64,000 nt of DNA, taken from positions 29,426,001 to 29,490,000 of the forward strand of contig NC_133180.1 in the NCBI RefSeq assembly GCF_049306965.1, written 5' to 3'. The position numbers and the translations under genes were made by a program. Shown one piece after another: positions 46,885 through 58,489 of this stretch (positions are counted from its first letter, which is position 1; the number at the start of each line of letters is the position of its first letter). This DNA is from Danio rerio (taxonomy: Eukaryota > Chordata > Actinopteri > Cypriniformes > Danionidae). The notes under the pieces were generated by a model. It searched no databases and was not told the origin of the DNA. It worked only from the letters and a program-made list of their open reading frames with translations.

Positions 46885-47562
46885 CTTGCAAGGTCAATGG
46901 CTTTCCTTTCCTTAACCCAGCCCACACACAATCATCTGTGTGTATTTGTGCAGAAAGTGGATCAATGTCGCTTATCACTTATTTGCTGACATGCACCCTT
47001 TAAACCAATTGCATAATAATATAGGTCGTCTATTGGGTAATCAAAATATTTTATATAAAATAATATTTGCTGATTGGTCAGCTGTGATGACCTTTCCATT
47101 AGACCCTTTACCTTATCAACGTCAATGACATGTTAACGCTTTTATTTTTAAAATTGAATAGCATGGTACTTGTAATCAAACTGTGGTTTTACAAATCAGA
47201 TTTGATGCACTAAAACCGTTACTACACTTTTAGTACAGTAAATCCCAAATTAATTTTCATAATACATCCATAAACACAATTCAATTAAATAATAATGTGA
47301 TTAGACTGAAAAATGATTACAGATACAACAAGTGCAAAATGTACAGTCTTCTCCTCATTAAGGTTAAATGCTGATGGCCTGTGACCATTTATTGACTGCT
47401 GATTTGAGGGCTTTCTTATGAGGTTAATAATTTATTTTCTAATTAAAGTAAAAAAAAAAGTAAACAGACTAAAGGTTGTTTTAAGATCAAACAAACTGTA
47501 AGAGCTCAGGCTTTATAACTCAGTCTAGTTTGAGAAAAGAGGAACAACAGCTGTCTGAAGAG
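46885..47562 (+). promoter_or_regulatory. Serpin unit 6 upstream region, promoter and non-coding exon
   Basis: The unit upstream block (46885-47110) leads to an HNF1-like GTTAATAATTTAT (47423-47435), a FOXA-like GTAAACA (47460-47466) and TATA-like TTTATAAC (47512-47519). The non-coding exon ends at GAG|GTAGGA (47562/47563). All three motifs are intact, in keeping with an intact gene. Confidence 0.6.
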
Positions 47563-47779
47563 GTAGGACATTTCTGTGCTTGAGATCTGAATTATTGAAT
47601 AATTGTGTTTGATAATGTATGTAAATCTGATCTTTCGGATGAACATTAGAAGACAGAAAATACAGCAGTATGATGGGTTGTTCATCATCACTGATGCGTC
47701 AAACTGTCATAAACATGTCCTCATTGTCACCAACAAGTTGCTAAACTCTGTTAAATTTCTTCTCAGAGACTTCCAGACC

Positions 47780-49364
47780 ATGGAACGGAACGGTGTATTT
47801 TTGTGGATTTGTGGTTTTGCAATAGTTGTCTGTGGGAATCAAGAGACTTTACAACAACCTCCCATTAGCGCTAAACTCCCGTCATTGATAAACATGAACA
47901 ACGATTTCGCTTTTCACCTGTACAAGAGGCTTATAGAATCGCCTGACTATCAGTCCAAAAACATCTTCTTCTCTCCGTTCAGTGTGTCTATGGCCCTTTC
48001 TAAGCTTACTTTAGGAGCCGGTGGAGACACCAAACAGCAGCTTCTCAGTGGCATTGGCTACAACAGTGCAATCTTCAGCACTGAGGAAATGCACCAGCTG
48101 TTTCACAGTCTCCTGGAAGACATCGGCAATAGGACAGGAGTGGACATCGATGTCGGTACTGCTCTTTATGCAAGCGACCGATTTAAGCCTCATTCTAAGT
48201 TTCTGGAGGACATGAAGGAGTTTTACCACTCTGATGGCTTCACTGTAGATTTTAGTGACAAAGAAACAGTCGATCAAATTAATAAATATGTGGAGGAAAA
48301 AACACATGGAAAAATCAATCAAGCTGTCGATGATCTGGAAAAGGATACTTTGATGTTTCTTCTCACATACATATATTTTAAAGGTAAATGCACAGTCAAA
48401 CTGTTAGAGTTTTGAAAAATTAGACTTTCTTAAATAATTCCACTTTTTTTCTGTAGGAAAATGGGACAAGCCTTTTAACCCAGAAAAAACCTGTGAGAGT
48501 ACATTTCATATAGATGATAAGACCACCGTTCCAGTGCAAATGATGCACCAGTATGAATACCTCAAAGTCTACTATGATGCTGAACTGTCCATTAAAGTCC
48601 TCTGTCTTGAATACAACAATTCCTTCTCCATGTTTCTGGCTGTTCCAGATGTTCACATGGGGCAAAAAACCATCAAAGATCTAGAGATGACAATCTCTAG
48701 ACAACACATTGAAAAGTGGAAGAGAAGTGCTTTTGAAAGGTTTCTTGTCTTCATCAATATTAAGAACATCTCGATTTTGTCATTCAAGTGGTTTAAGTAT
48801 AGTGCAATTATCAAATGGATTACCCAGTCATCTTTAACCAGTGACTTCTATTTTTCTTGCAGAAAAGTTGACATCTACGTCCCCAAGCTTTCTCTGAAAA
48901 CATCATACTTCCTGAATGATATTTTGAAGGGAATGGGAATGGCTGATATGTTTTCAGATAAAGCCGACTTTACAGGAGTTTCAGAGGAAAAGATCTTCAT
49001 TTCAAAGGTAAAGTCTCAAATCCCCATATGGGTACATTCACATAACATTGTTTTCTAAAATTTCCTTTCCCAGTGTTCTGGGAAACTTTTTAAAAATGGC
49101 TTTCAATAAAACAATCTATTTAAATATTTTATTGTAAATATAATCTATTGACTTTAGGTTGTGCATAAAGCCACTCTGGATATCGATGAGAAAGGAACCA
49201 CCGCAGCAGCAGTGACAACAGTTCAATTCAGACTACAGTCCTACAGCCCATTGAGTACTTTGAGTTTTGATCGTCCATTCATGATCTTTATCACAGATCA
49301 AACAAATGACAACATCCTTTTCTTTGGGAAAGTTGTCAACCCAAATGAAAAACCTACTAGCTAA
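47780..49364 (+). CDS. serpina1: Serpin copy 6, intact and most divergent secreted clade A serpin
   Basis: Exons 47780-48383, 48457-48739, 48863-49007 and 49158-49364 give 1239 nt, 412 residues. Signal peptide [20 protein letters not shown]. Hinge [11 protein letters not shown] and loop [11 protein letters not shown] put Gln at P1 by alignment. Exon 4 begins VVHKATLDI and the C-terminus is extended, ending NPNEKPTS in place of NPNEKL. The last intron is only 150 nt (about 610-650 in copies 3 and 5) and lacks their MITE, and the 3' flank is unrelated to those of the other units, so this copy lies at the array edge. Intron 2 (48740-48862) is 123 nt with no in-frame stop, so retention would insert 41 residues. 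The frame is open upstream of the ATG to 47603, but the signal peptide fixes the start. AATAAA at 49645-49650 is possible. Confidence 0.9.
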
Positions 49365-50409
49365 TATAAAAATACAAATACACAGTTAGTTCGCTTTTCA
49401 TTGATAGTTAAATGACGACAAAACAAATTGTATATGTATATTTTATGTGCAGTAAATATTAAAAACTGGATGACTAATAATTTTTTTTTTTTTTCATGAC
49501 ACTGCAGACATCGGAAGGGCTTTTCTTTACCTTTTCAAAATGGCTGCTCTCATTGAATTACTAATATGCTTTTTGGCTAGAAACTATTTCCTAATTGCAA
49601 GTTGTGATAGTTGAAATACAATTTTATCTTTACAAATTTTATTAAATAAAATGTTTTTTTTTTATTGAAAAAGCATAATTACTCATTCCTTATGTTACAA
49701 AAAAAAAAAGTGTTGAAAATTTGATCCACCAAATATAAAAAGGTGCTATATTCCCAAACATTGTCACATTTTGGTAATATAAAATATATCATGTCTACTA
49801 CAATGCAAACACAATAGTATTTAACTGATATATTTAATTAATTAAGGACTGGAATGCCATCTTAAAATATATTGTTGGTGTTTTTCAATGACTCATAATC
49901 TGTAAACTTCGATCAATTTATGTGTATTTTTAGATGTCAAAAAGAATAGAGGAAAAAGATTGACAAAAAAGTGTCTTGAAAAATACCATCAACAGAATAA
50001 TAGATGGCAATTAAATGACAAAGCACTTAGGGGAAGATGAAGAGGAGGAATTGACTCATGAGGTGATTATCAAGTGTATTTCAGACAAGTCATCAAGGTC
50101 CGAACAACACAAACATAGGAGACAGTCAAAAAGCAGTGAGTGAAGAGCAATGAAAACGGAAAGAATCCAGATAGAGAAAAATACAATATAATGCTACATT
50201 TGCTGATTTCATTAAATTTGCTGAGGAAGGCACAAAGATCGACTGGTTTCTGACTGCGCTTGTATTGTGTGGGACCTGAACTTCTGAAGAACAGACACTG
50301 CAGAACAATGCACTCGTGTCTGAATCCACAAGTATCACTTTAAAAGGCTGAGAGAGGAGAAAAAGAAACATTACCACACAAACAAGGCATCAGGTCAAAG
50401 GTCCACAGG
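49365..50409. other. Region downstream of the serpin array, no gene recognised
   Basis: AT-rich DNA with several A and T runs. No unit flank homology and no recognised domain in either strand. The minus-strand open frame at 50126-50377 shows nothing recognisable. Confidence 0.4.
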
Positions 50410-51985
50410 GAATAAAAAAATTTAACACCTTTATTCAATACAACTTTTAAACAACATAACATTTCATTAAGGCAAAACAGTTCCAAATTATGCAATGTTC
50501 TCAGCAAAAAAACAACAACAAAAGCAATACATTATTTTTAACTCAAGACAACATATTTTTTATACTCCCATATACATTTTTATACTCCAAATGCCTTCAA
50601 ACTTGTCATTTTCATGGATAAAAAAAAAATTTTAAATCATGCCTTATCCTTGCTCTTATAAGACATTTAAAAGTCAACTTATTAAATGGTTACATGCAAA
50701 ATCTTCTGCCTTCTACACCATATCCATATACTAAAAACAGTTTTGCTTGTTCTTATAAATAATTTAACAAAACACCCTTTTTCTTTTATCCATACTTAAA
50801 ACCAAAGACAGTCTTTGTTCAAACACTTAAATGCACTCCCTAGGGCATATCTACACATTGTAATTTTTCATTATTTATCACTTTTACACAAATTTTATGC
50901 AAGTTCATACAGACTGAATAAGAACATAGTCTCTTGTAATCTTTGAAGTCTGAGAAAAGTTTTCCATTCCTGAAAGACTTTGTTGTATGATCAAACTTTA
51001 TAAAACATCCATCATAGCATAAATTCTTGATTCAGTCTCTCTCGATTTTTTAAGCAAGAGATTAACTTTTATTGTTGATCTTATACTCAGTCTTTAAACA
51101 ACTGCATCAGTATTGTCCTGAGTTTCCCCAGCACTTCTATTATTAGGTTCTTCATTTTTACCATCTTTGCATTAAAAAGCAGCTGTTATAAACCAGGTGA
51201 TTTATCATCACAGAGGTCTAAATATGCACCATCGATTAGTGGTTCTTCTAAAAAACAATGTAGAGACTTGGGAGACACTCTTTTGTTCTTCACTAAACAC
51301 CAAGCTTTTCTGACAATCTCCTATAGAGATGAACTTTAATTCAAATTTTGAACAGTCCAGGGAAGGCAAGGACCTTTCCAAAACTTATCCACCAAAAAGT
51401 TTTCCAAAACCACATCCACAAACTTGCACAAATTGTAGCCTAAAAGCTGCTTTTCTACTCTTCAAATCAATAACACATTCTCCACATTCTTCTTTTAGAA
51501 GATATAGCACAGCCTTAGGTACCCAATATAATTTATTCCAGAAAAAAAAAATCATTTTGCCTTCTATTTTCTCTAAAACTCCAGCAGGTGCGGCTCTAAA
51601 CGGATCAAAGTTAATAATTAAGGCCCTTCCCCTAAAAGACATTTTTGGTAACAATTTCCTGCTTTCTAGTCCTGTCACGGTTTATGGATCTGTGTGTTCC
51701 TCCTGTATGTTATCTTGCCTTGTGTGTTGTCATGTGTGAGGGTGTGTGTTTGTTTACCTTTTGTGTTGACAGCGTGCTTTAGGATCAGCTGATGTCATCA
51801 GCTGACTTAATCATCTTCCAGCTGGTCCTTATTTGCCTGGCTATATATTTCCTCATGTGGTATGTTCTGGTTATCAGTCCGTTGTTTGTCTTGTTTCTGT
51901 ATGTTGTTTTCCAGAATCCTTCGTTGTTCATTGATGTCTTCATTGTGACCCGTAACTCTCTTGTTTATAACTTTTTTGTCTCCAA

Positions 51986-54613
51986 GGGCCTGTTTCAGTA
52001 AGGAAGTTCAAACAACTCGGAGTTTAAACTTGAACTCTGAGTTGATTTACCGAGAGATTAAAAACTCAGAGTTTTCGGTTTCAGAACAGCTGATCTGAGT
52101 TAGGTCAATCAACTTTGAGTAGACCAAGTGTGCCGCAAGCCTACGTTTGAGTGAAGGTTTCGGCCGTTAGATCGCCCCCTGGGGGCTGGCTGCAGTACAA
52201 GTCATAAAGCCCGCCTCCTCCGTGTTAATGAAGGAGACTTGAGCCCAAATAAAAAAAAATATTACACTTGCAATAAAATGTCCCGAAAGATAGTTCTGGT
52301 CGATTAAGGCACTGGTTATTGTGCTGAAATAGGTGTAGATCCTCATTTTTTAAAACAGTTTGTTTTTAGCAGTAATTTAATGCTGGGCGTGTCATCGTGA
52401 TTGACAGCTGTTATTGACAGTTTCTCAAAGCGCGGCGTCTGAGCTTCGGCAGGAGACTGAAGTAGACTGAAATGTTATTATTCGATTTCTGTGTTATTTT
52501 ACCATGACAAAATGAGTTCAGCAGTAAACTATAGTTTCTGACATACATGATCCTGGTGGAACACTGTTTATTCGCTAAGTTCAGGGCTTTTTTCGGGCTT
52601 TATTAGTTTGCTGATACACGCCTAGCCACCCAGATAGCAAAACACAGTTCCGGCTAGATTCTCGCCTGCCGGAGACTTATCTCTTAGAGCTCAGACTGAC
52701 TAATGTTACCTCTGCTGGACCTACTCCGGATGCCTGGACTCACTACCCAATTCCAGCCCGAGTCAATCGAGCCAGATGCGGCGGCCGAGCGAGCAGGCGC
52801 TGCCGCATGCGAGCCGGAATCAGCCCGCGACGCCGCGAGTAGGTTATGCGCTGCGGCCTGGAGCTGGCGCGATTGAATATATAAAACCCTCATATTTGTT
52901 AACGTTATTACATCCATTTGTGTTGATATGACAGCAAACGCATGCTGAGAAGTTCGGGGGGCGTAGTTGATTTTACATAAAGCGTTTGATTGGAAGCTCG
53001 ACTCTGCTCATTTTCGCGGCTCCTCCTCTGGCTCCATCAGACAATCCTTCTGCGCATGTCTGGCTCCAATTTCAGCAGTCTTTTGCGACAGTTTGTGCCC
53101 GTCAAGCAGGCGTTTTGCCCTCAAGGCGTTCAATGGGAAAAAGGGCTGTCGCGTCGTCCATATTTTTTACAGTCATTGGAGTAGACCAACTCAGAGTTAA
53201 GCGCGCGCACCATCACTATAAAAAGGCATTATTAATGGAGCGCAGATATTACGAGTGATCAAGGCAACATCTTAAAAAAAGAGATCACCATTTCTTTCTC
53301 CAGCTGAATTTGATGTGCTCATGCAAAGTTATAGCAAATATGAGCATATATATTTAAAAAGAAGCAACCATCAGTGAAATGGAGAAAGTTAGCCTGGGAA
53401 AACAGCTGCTCAAGTAAATGCGTAATTTTACATTTAAAATATTTAAATATTTAAGTATAATAAACTAAGTAATGTAATGTGTGATGTTTATAATTTTTTT
53501 CTAAACTTTTATAAACGTTTATCAGTTTTAATAGATTTAATCGTGCACTTGTGTCTGCCTTTTTTACTTATCAAGTGATAGAGGTTGATATAGTACATAT
53601 ATTTAGTACATGTCGAAGGTCAGTGAATTAAGGGTAATTATTTATTGTTCTGTGTGTGACTAAAAGGTAGGCAATGTCTATGTTTTCATCCAAATATATT
53701 ACATAAATTTATGTGCAAAACTGGAATATTGCATAAAAGATGAGTATAAAGCAGCGTTTCCATCCAACGAGTTAAAAAGAACAAAATCGTCACTTCCTAA
53801 TTAACTGGTGCCAAATATCAACAGTTAAAACAGAATTTACTGTGGTAAAAGAAGCTGCGTCACTTATTTCTTTATTTAATAAATGTACTTGCGCCTCAGA
53901 AGACAATGCTGACACACAGTGAACACGTGGGGGCGTTTGAAGCCATGAGACGCAGAGACTCTTGACACGCTTCAGATGCTCGGAGGTAATTAATAATACA
54001 TACTAATACTGAATCAGTTCAGGCATTTTAAAATGACTAAAACAACATTTAAAACGTGTTACAGTGTGCTCAGCCTGCTGGTTTGTCCATTCACACACAT
54101 TTTCATCATCAAATGATGACCTTTTTTAATGTACATACTGTAGTTTGTTCAGTAAAAGTGTTTTCATCTTAGTTTATGTGCATATTTTCTATCGAATAAA
54201 AGTTTATCCTACTCAATTTTGCATGTGTTTTTTATGCATATTTTCAAAAGTTTTATGCGTTTCCATCAATGGTTTTTATGCATATCTCCAAAATGAGCAT
54301 TAAAATAGGTGGGTGGAAACTTAAGGCTAAGGCGAGAGTTACCACTTCATCTTTAAAAAAGGGGAGGAGACCAACAGAAACTCTGAGTTTAGAGAATAAA
54401 ACCTGCTTCTGACCAGGTTAGGTTCACAGAGTAAGTTACCACAGTAACTGACTCTGAGTTAAAGTTACCTCTCTTTCAGAAACAGGCTTGACTTACCCTA
54501 CTTTCTTGAGTTTAACAAACCTGCCAATTTGAAACGGAAAACCCAGAGTTTCTCCCAATTCAGGGTTAAAATACTCTGAGTTTTCACTTAACCTCCTTTC
54601 TGAAACAGGCCCC
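51986..54613. mobile_element. TIR DNA transposon with GGGCCTGTTTCAG ends inside the solo LTR
   Basis: The left end GGGCCTGTTTCAGTAAGGA and the complement of the right end, GGGGCCTGTTTCAGAAAGGA, are inverted repeats, with subterminal CTCTGAGTT/AACTCAGAG words repeated several times on both sides (51990-52130 and 54370-54600). Such ends and repeats are typical of PIF-Harbinger-related elements of fish. No transposase is visible. The target duplication is uncertain (CAA/CAG). A further insertion lies within. Confidence 0.65.
52127..53180. mobile_element. Innermost insertion with 8-bp duplication GTAGACCA
   Basis: The sequence GTAGACCA flanks a roughly 1-kb CpG-richer block (52119-52126 and 53181-53188). 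Its interior holds 'cccctgggggctggctgcag' near 52184 and the complement of the ACCATAGACTGTAAA repeat near 53155. Clear inverted ends were not found, so the class (hAT-like by duplication size) is tentative. Confidence 0.45.
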
Positions 54614-54790
54614 AGTTCACTTCAGTGATATCCTTTGTTACATTTTTCAGTTTTATTGAACACTTGCAATTGGATCCTTTTCGTCTAGTGTCGTGACAAG
54701 TCCTCCATTAACAATTTTACTCATATTTTCCATTTTTTTGGGTTAGTTGCCTCAACCTGTATAGGTAAATGCCAAAATATTTTAAGACAG

Positions 54791-57185
54791 GGGTGCCTAA
54801 TCCTGTTTATGGAGATCTACCTACTAGCAGATCTCAGCTGCAACCTTGATCAAACACACCTATTGCGTATAAGCAGCGTATAAGCATACAAGCAATTTTA
54901 CACTATAAATTGGTAACATTTTGGAGAAGGTAAGGGTCTGTATGCATTCATGTTATTTATTTTATGTAATTGCCAATGTTACAGTAGGCCGTTTATGATT
55001 ATAATTGGTCTGCAGCTATAATTAAATCCTGTTCATAAAAATGTTAATAATTACAATTATGCATAAGCATTTATCTGTATAAAGCACCTGGTTTGTGAGA
55101 AGTGCTTCTCATATGATATGTGAATGACCCATACTAATTTACTTGTACATTTCTTCAAGCAAGAAAGACATTGATTCCAACTTCGTCTAACACAGTGCCT
55201 ACCAAAGGGGTACCATTTGGCAGAGGAGACAAGTCTGATAAAGGTGAACCTAACCATACTGACCCATACCACTGAGTGGAAACAATCCATTACAGAACTA
55301 ATACCAAATTGTCAGTGTCTGCATCGTGTTGCAACAAAAAACTATTTATTTTGACACCCCCAAGTGGACGTGATCAACAAAAAAAGTATTTTTAATAGGT
55401 TTGAAACCTCTGTTAGACTTAAACCCAAGTTTGTTTTGTTTGTGTGACTGCAGACAGGTGGGGTTCAGAACCTTCCCCTACAGGAGGAATGTTTGAGAGA
55501 CACTGATGTAGTGATAAATACATGTAACTTTGACTTTCCTCCTTTACTAAAATACTGCAAGCATACTTATTTGACTGTCTTACTCTCTTTCAAATCATTA
55601 CAAAAACTGGTACAGCTGTAGGTTTTCACTCCTACCAAGAAGGATCACGTCAGGCTTGAGAGTTGATAAGTCTGGACAGATACTGTATGAACTTGCTTCG
55701 CAGAAAAGAACTGCATCAGCCCTTTACAGATACTATTTTACTTCTGACTGATATGTGCCTATATTCTGCAACAAATGTTTTTCATAGTACTGAAAATATA
55801 AATATCAAAATCTCACTTACCACTGACAATGCAGACTGACCTTGAGACTTTTGAACAGAAGCTGGGGGATCTAACTTTCATGTCCACTGTTGTAAGTTTG
55901 TATTGTTTATCGACTAGATAATTTTGTTTCTAAATAGCCTGTTTCTAAATAGCCATGCAACAGTTGACTGATTCCAATTCTGCTTTCATACATGTATATT
56001 AAAAATATATTATTTAATTATTTAACTGGTGTGTGTGTCAGTTAGTTTCATAGAGATGCAAGAGTGTGTTTTCTAAAGGTGGTTTGTCAAGCCCACTCAC
56101 CTGTGTGTGTGAGGCACACTCAGAACTGCATGTTTTTAGATGGTCATGTAGTGTGGTGAGGGAGAGAAGAGGAGTCCTGGTTTTGAAAAGGATTTAAAAA
56201 GTGACTTATAGCCTCTCTGTAATGGTACCACAAGGTGGCGCTCACTCACTGAGCGGAGGCTCCTGGAGGAGATGTAGACCTTCATTCCTTAGACAAGAAT
56301 GGGTGTTGTTCAATAATATTATTTATTTCAAATGTTGACTACTGTATATGTAGATGTGCAATAGTGGTTTAGATGAAGACTAGTCTATTTTTGAGCAATG
56401 GTTTGTTGTCTATTAATTTTTCACTGATAGAGATTGGTGTTCAGACCAACATATTTTCAATGTTAAACTTTTTTTTTTAAATCACCAAAGGCTATGGTGT
56501 ACATTTTCAATCGTGTGTGGCACTGCTCCAATAAATACACCATGTGTGATTTTAAAATTATGATTAAATGCATGACAATGTTTTAGATCATGTTTTGTAC
56601 AAATAGTTGATCATTTTATGCCAATTCAACATGCTTGACTTGTTTTTCCTTTTGACAGTTTAAGCTGCTGCTATGGTACCATGATGTTGTTTAATGATTC
56701 ATCTTCTTACCACTTCACTGTTGATGTCAGCTGGCAGATAGGAGGTTGAGATGTGCAAAAGTTGTCACAGCTATCACCCTGCAGTCCGGTTGCTTCCTGA
56801 GGCCACGCAGTGCTACGCCTACCTGGATAGTATGAGGCGCGTGCACATTCGGTCTCTCTCACGTGTACTCGGTCTCTAGCATGCGCATTCGCTCTCTCTC
56901 GCGTGCATTCAGTCTCTCGGTGTTCACTTGACTTTTGTCTACTCTGGTGCCTCAAAAGATAGGAAACCACGGGAAAGGTTGCTGTTGAAAGCAAGAACGG
57001 CTCACAGCAATCTGCAGTAGATATCCAACTCCTCTCACAAGTGCCACATTCATTAAATCTAATCAGGTCAGGAATTTAGTCAAAACTAGTTGAGAGCTTG
57101 TGAATCAGAATCAGGTAGTCAAATTACAATGATGAAAATACTAATTTAGGAAGGTTTCTCCAAAAAGTTTTATAAATGAGGCCCC
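54791..57185. other. Intergenic DNA, mostly unassigned
   Basis: No gene recognised. It includes a common dispersed repeat opening CAGGGGTGCCTAATCCTG (about 54788), a stretch near 57050-57115 similar to the last intron of the serpins, and a GGGGCCTCATTTATAAA-type terminus on the minus strand ending at 57185, like the end of the HARBI1 relic at 23244. Short open frames at 55057-55290 and 56707-56994 show no domain. Confidence 0.4.
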
Positions 57186-58489
57186 AGCACTAGCCTGATT
57201 GAGTTTTTTTATTTAGTAATTATTGCACGTCGTGAAAAAAGTGAAATGGTTTTATTTTCCACTCAAAAACAAATATGCATAAAAAACATGTATACAAAGT
57301 GTTTTTTGTAATGTGCAATACAACAAGCAATGAGTGCTAATCCAACCTGTCCGTAATGATGCAAAACTAGCACATGTAGATCACAAAAGGTGCTTATTAT
57401 TCACAATAAATCATTTTCACAATAATAGTCGCGTTTTATTACGTATAATTTGTTTACTTACGTTGTCGTTCGCCGTTTTGCCACACCTGCTGAACACCTT
57501 GATGCTGGTTTTATGCGCATGTGTGGCGTGCAAGAACAACATCCGCCTACTCCATCCTTCTTTTCCCTCGCTTTAATGGCGGGTAACAAAAACGTTTATG
57601 GTGTATTATCGCCATCTACTGTGTAGTGTCCACCAGTGTCTACCAGAGAGAGAGAAAAAAAAAAAAACATTTTCCCTTTTCACTGCGCTAAAATGTAGGC
57701 CTAATTATGTTTTTGTTCAGTCTCCCTTAATTTAGTGGAATATTTGTAAATATGAGAAATAATATAAGGAACAAGCAAACGTTAGTTAATAATTTTATTC
57801 ATTATTCACTTTGAGTTTTTATCTTGAATTCCTTTACCAAAAGTTTGAGTACATTTGAGAAATACTTGATTGAATTACTTTCTGAATCAGCCAGAACATT
57901 TAAATTAAACATTACATTCACTGCCTCAAATTAAGCCTATTTTATTTTCATTGACATCAAAATTATGCAAATATTGTAGTCCTATACTGTTCATGCTATT
58001 TTGATTTATACAGAGGTTCTGTCCTTTTTATACATTATATCTTTTTATATGCAAAATATAAATTACCCTACAATTTTTGTTTTCTCATATTTAGTAATCT
58101 GCATGAGATATAGGCGACAGTCTACCAGAAACGTACAGTATCTGTCCCTGAAATAAAAACTAAAATACAGTGAATAAAGAAATTATTTCATTCCAAAAAT
58201 GTCTAAAATGGACTGATGATTGATTTCTGGGAGTTGTTCTGTAAAGGAAATGCAATTCATATGGATCTCAGATTTTTGTTCTTTAATAAAACACTTTACA
58301 CTGTACAAACCCTGTCATTGTTCTTGTCCTCAGCTCAATTGAAGCTACAGATTTAATACTTTTGTTATGCTAAAAACTGTTATTTAAAAAAAAAAAAAAG
58401 AAATAGCAAGTTTAAGTTGTTATTCACACAAATTAAAAATATGCAATTATAAATACATTTTACAAATAAAAACTACTAATTCATTCATT
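57186..58489. other. Intergenic DNA, nothing recognised
   Basis: AT-rich, with A and T runs and no repeat family or coding region that I can name. Confidence 0.4.

Larger units (their letters stand above)
51673..54698. mobile_element. Solo LTR (fossil), split by a TIR element
   Basis: The outer ends TGTCACGG and CGTGACA form the TG...CA of an LTR, flanked by a perfect 5-bp duplication AGTCC (51668-51672 and 54699-54703). Without the inserted DNA the LTR is about 400 bp, with a TATATATTT box near 51842 and a polyadenylation-like TTTTATTGAACA near 54651. There is no internal region, so it is a solo LTR. Family (Gypsy, BEL or ERV) cannot be fixed by eye. It is younger than the LINE it interrupts and older than the element inside it. 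Confidence 0.75.
50410..54790 (-). mobile_element. L1/Tx1-type LINE relic, 5'-truncated, interrupted by a solo LTR
   Basis: On the minus strand a C-terminal reverse-transcriptase region is readable at 51678-51385: KLLPKMSFRGRALIINFDPF, then FFFWNKLYWVPKAVLYLL and CVIDLKSRKAAFRLQFVQ, which match the usual 'SYRGRVLIIN ... FFW..HWV..AVLYLP..EGGQG...L.SR..AFRLQF' of L1/Tx1 LINEs. A preceding piece (KYFGIYLYRLRQLTQKN-like) is found at about 54780-54705 beyond the inserted LTR, so the insertion split the LINE. The remaining 50410-51385 is probably its 3' part. It is inactive (stops and lost Gly residues of the EGGQG motif). Confidence 0.65.
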
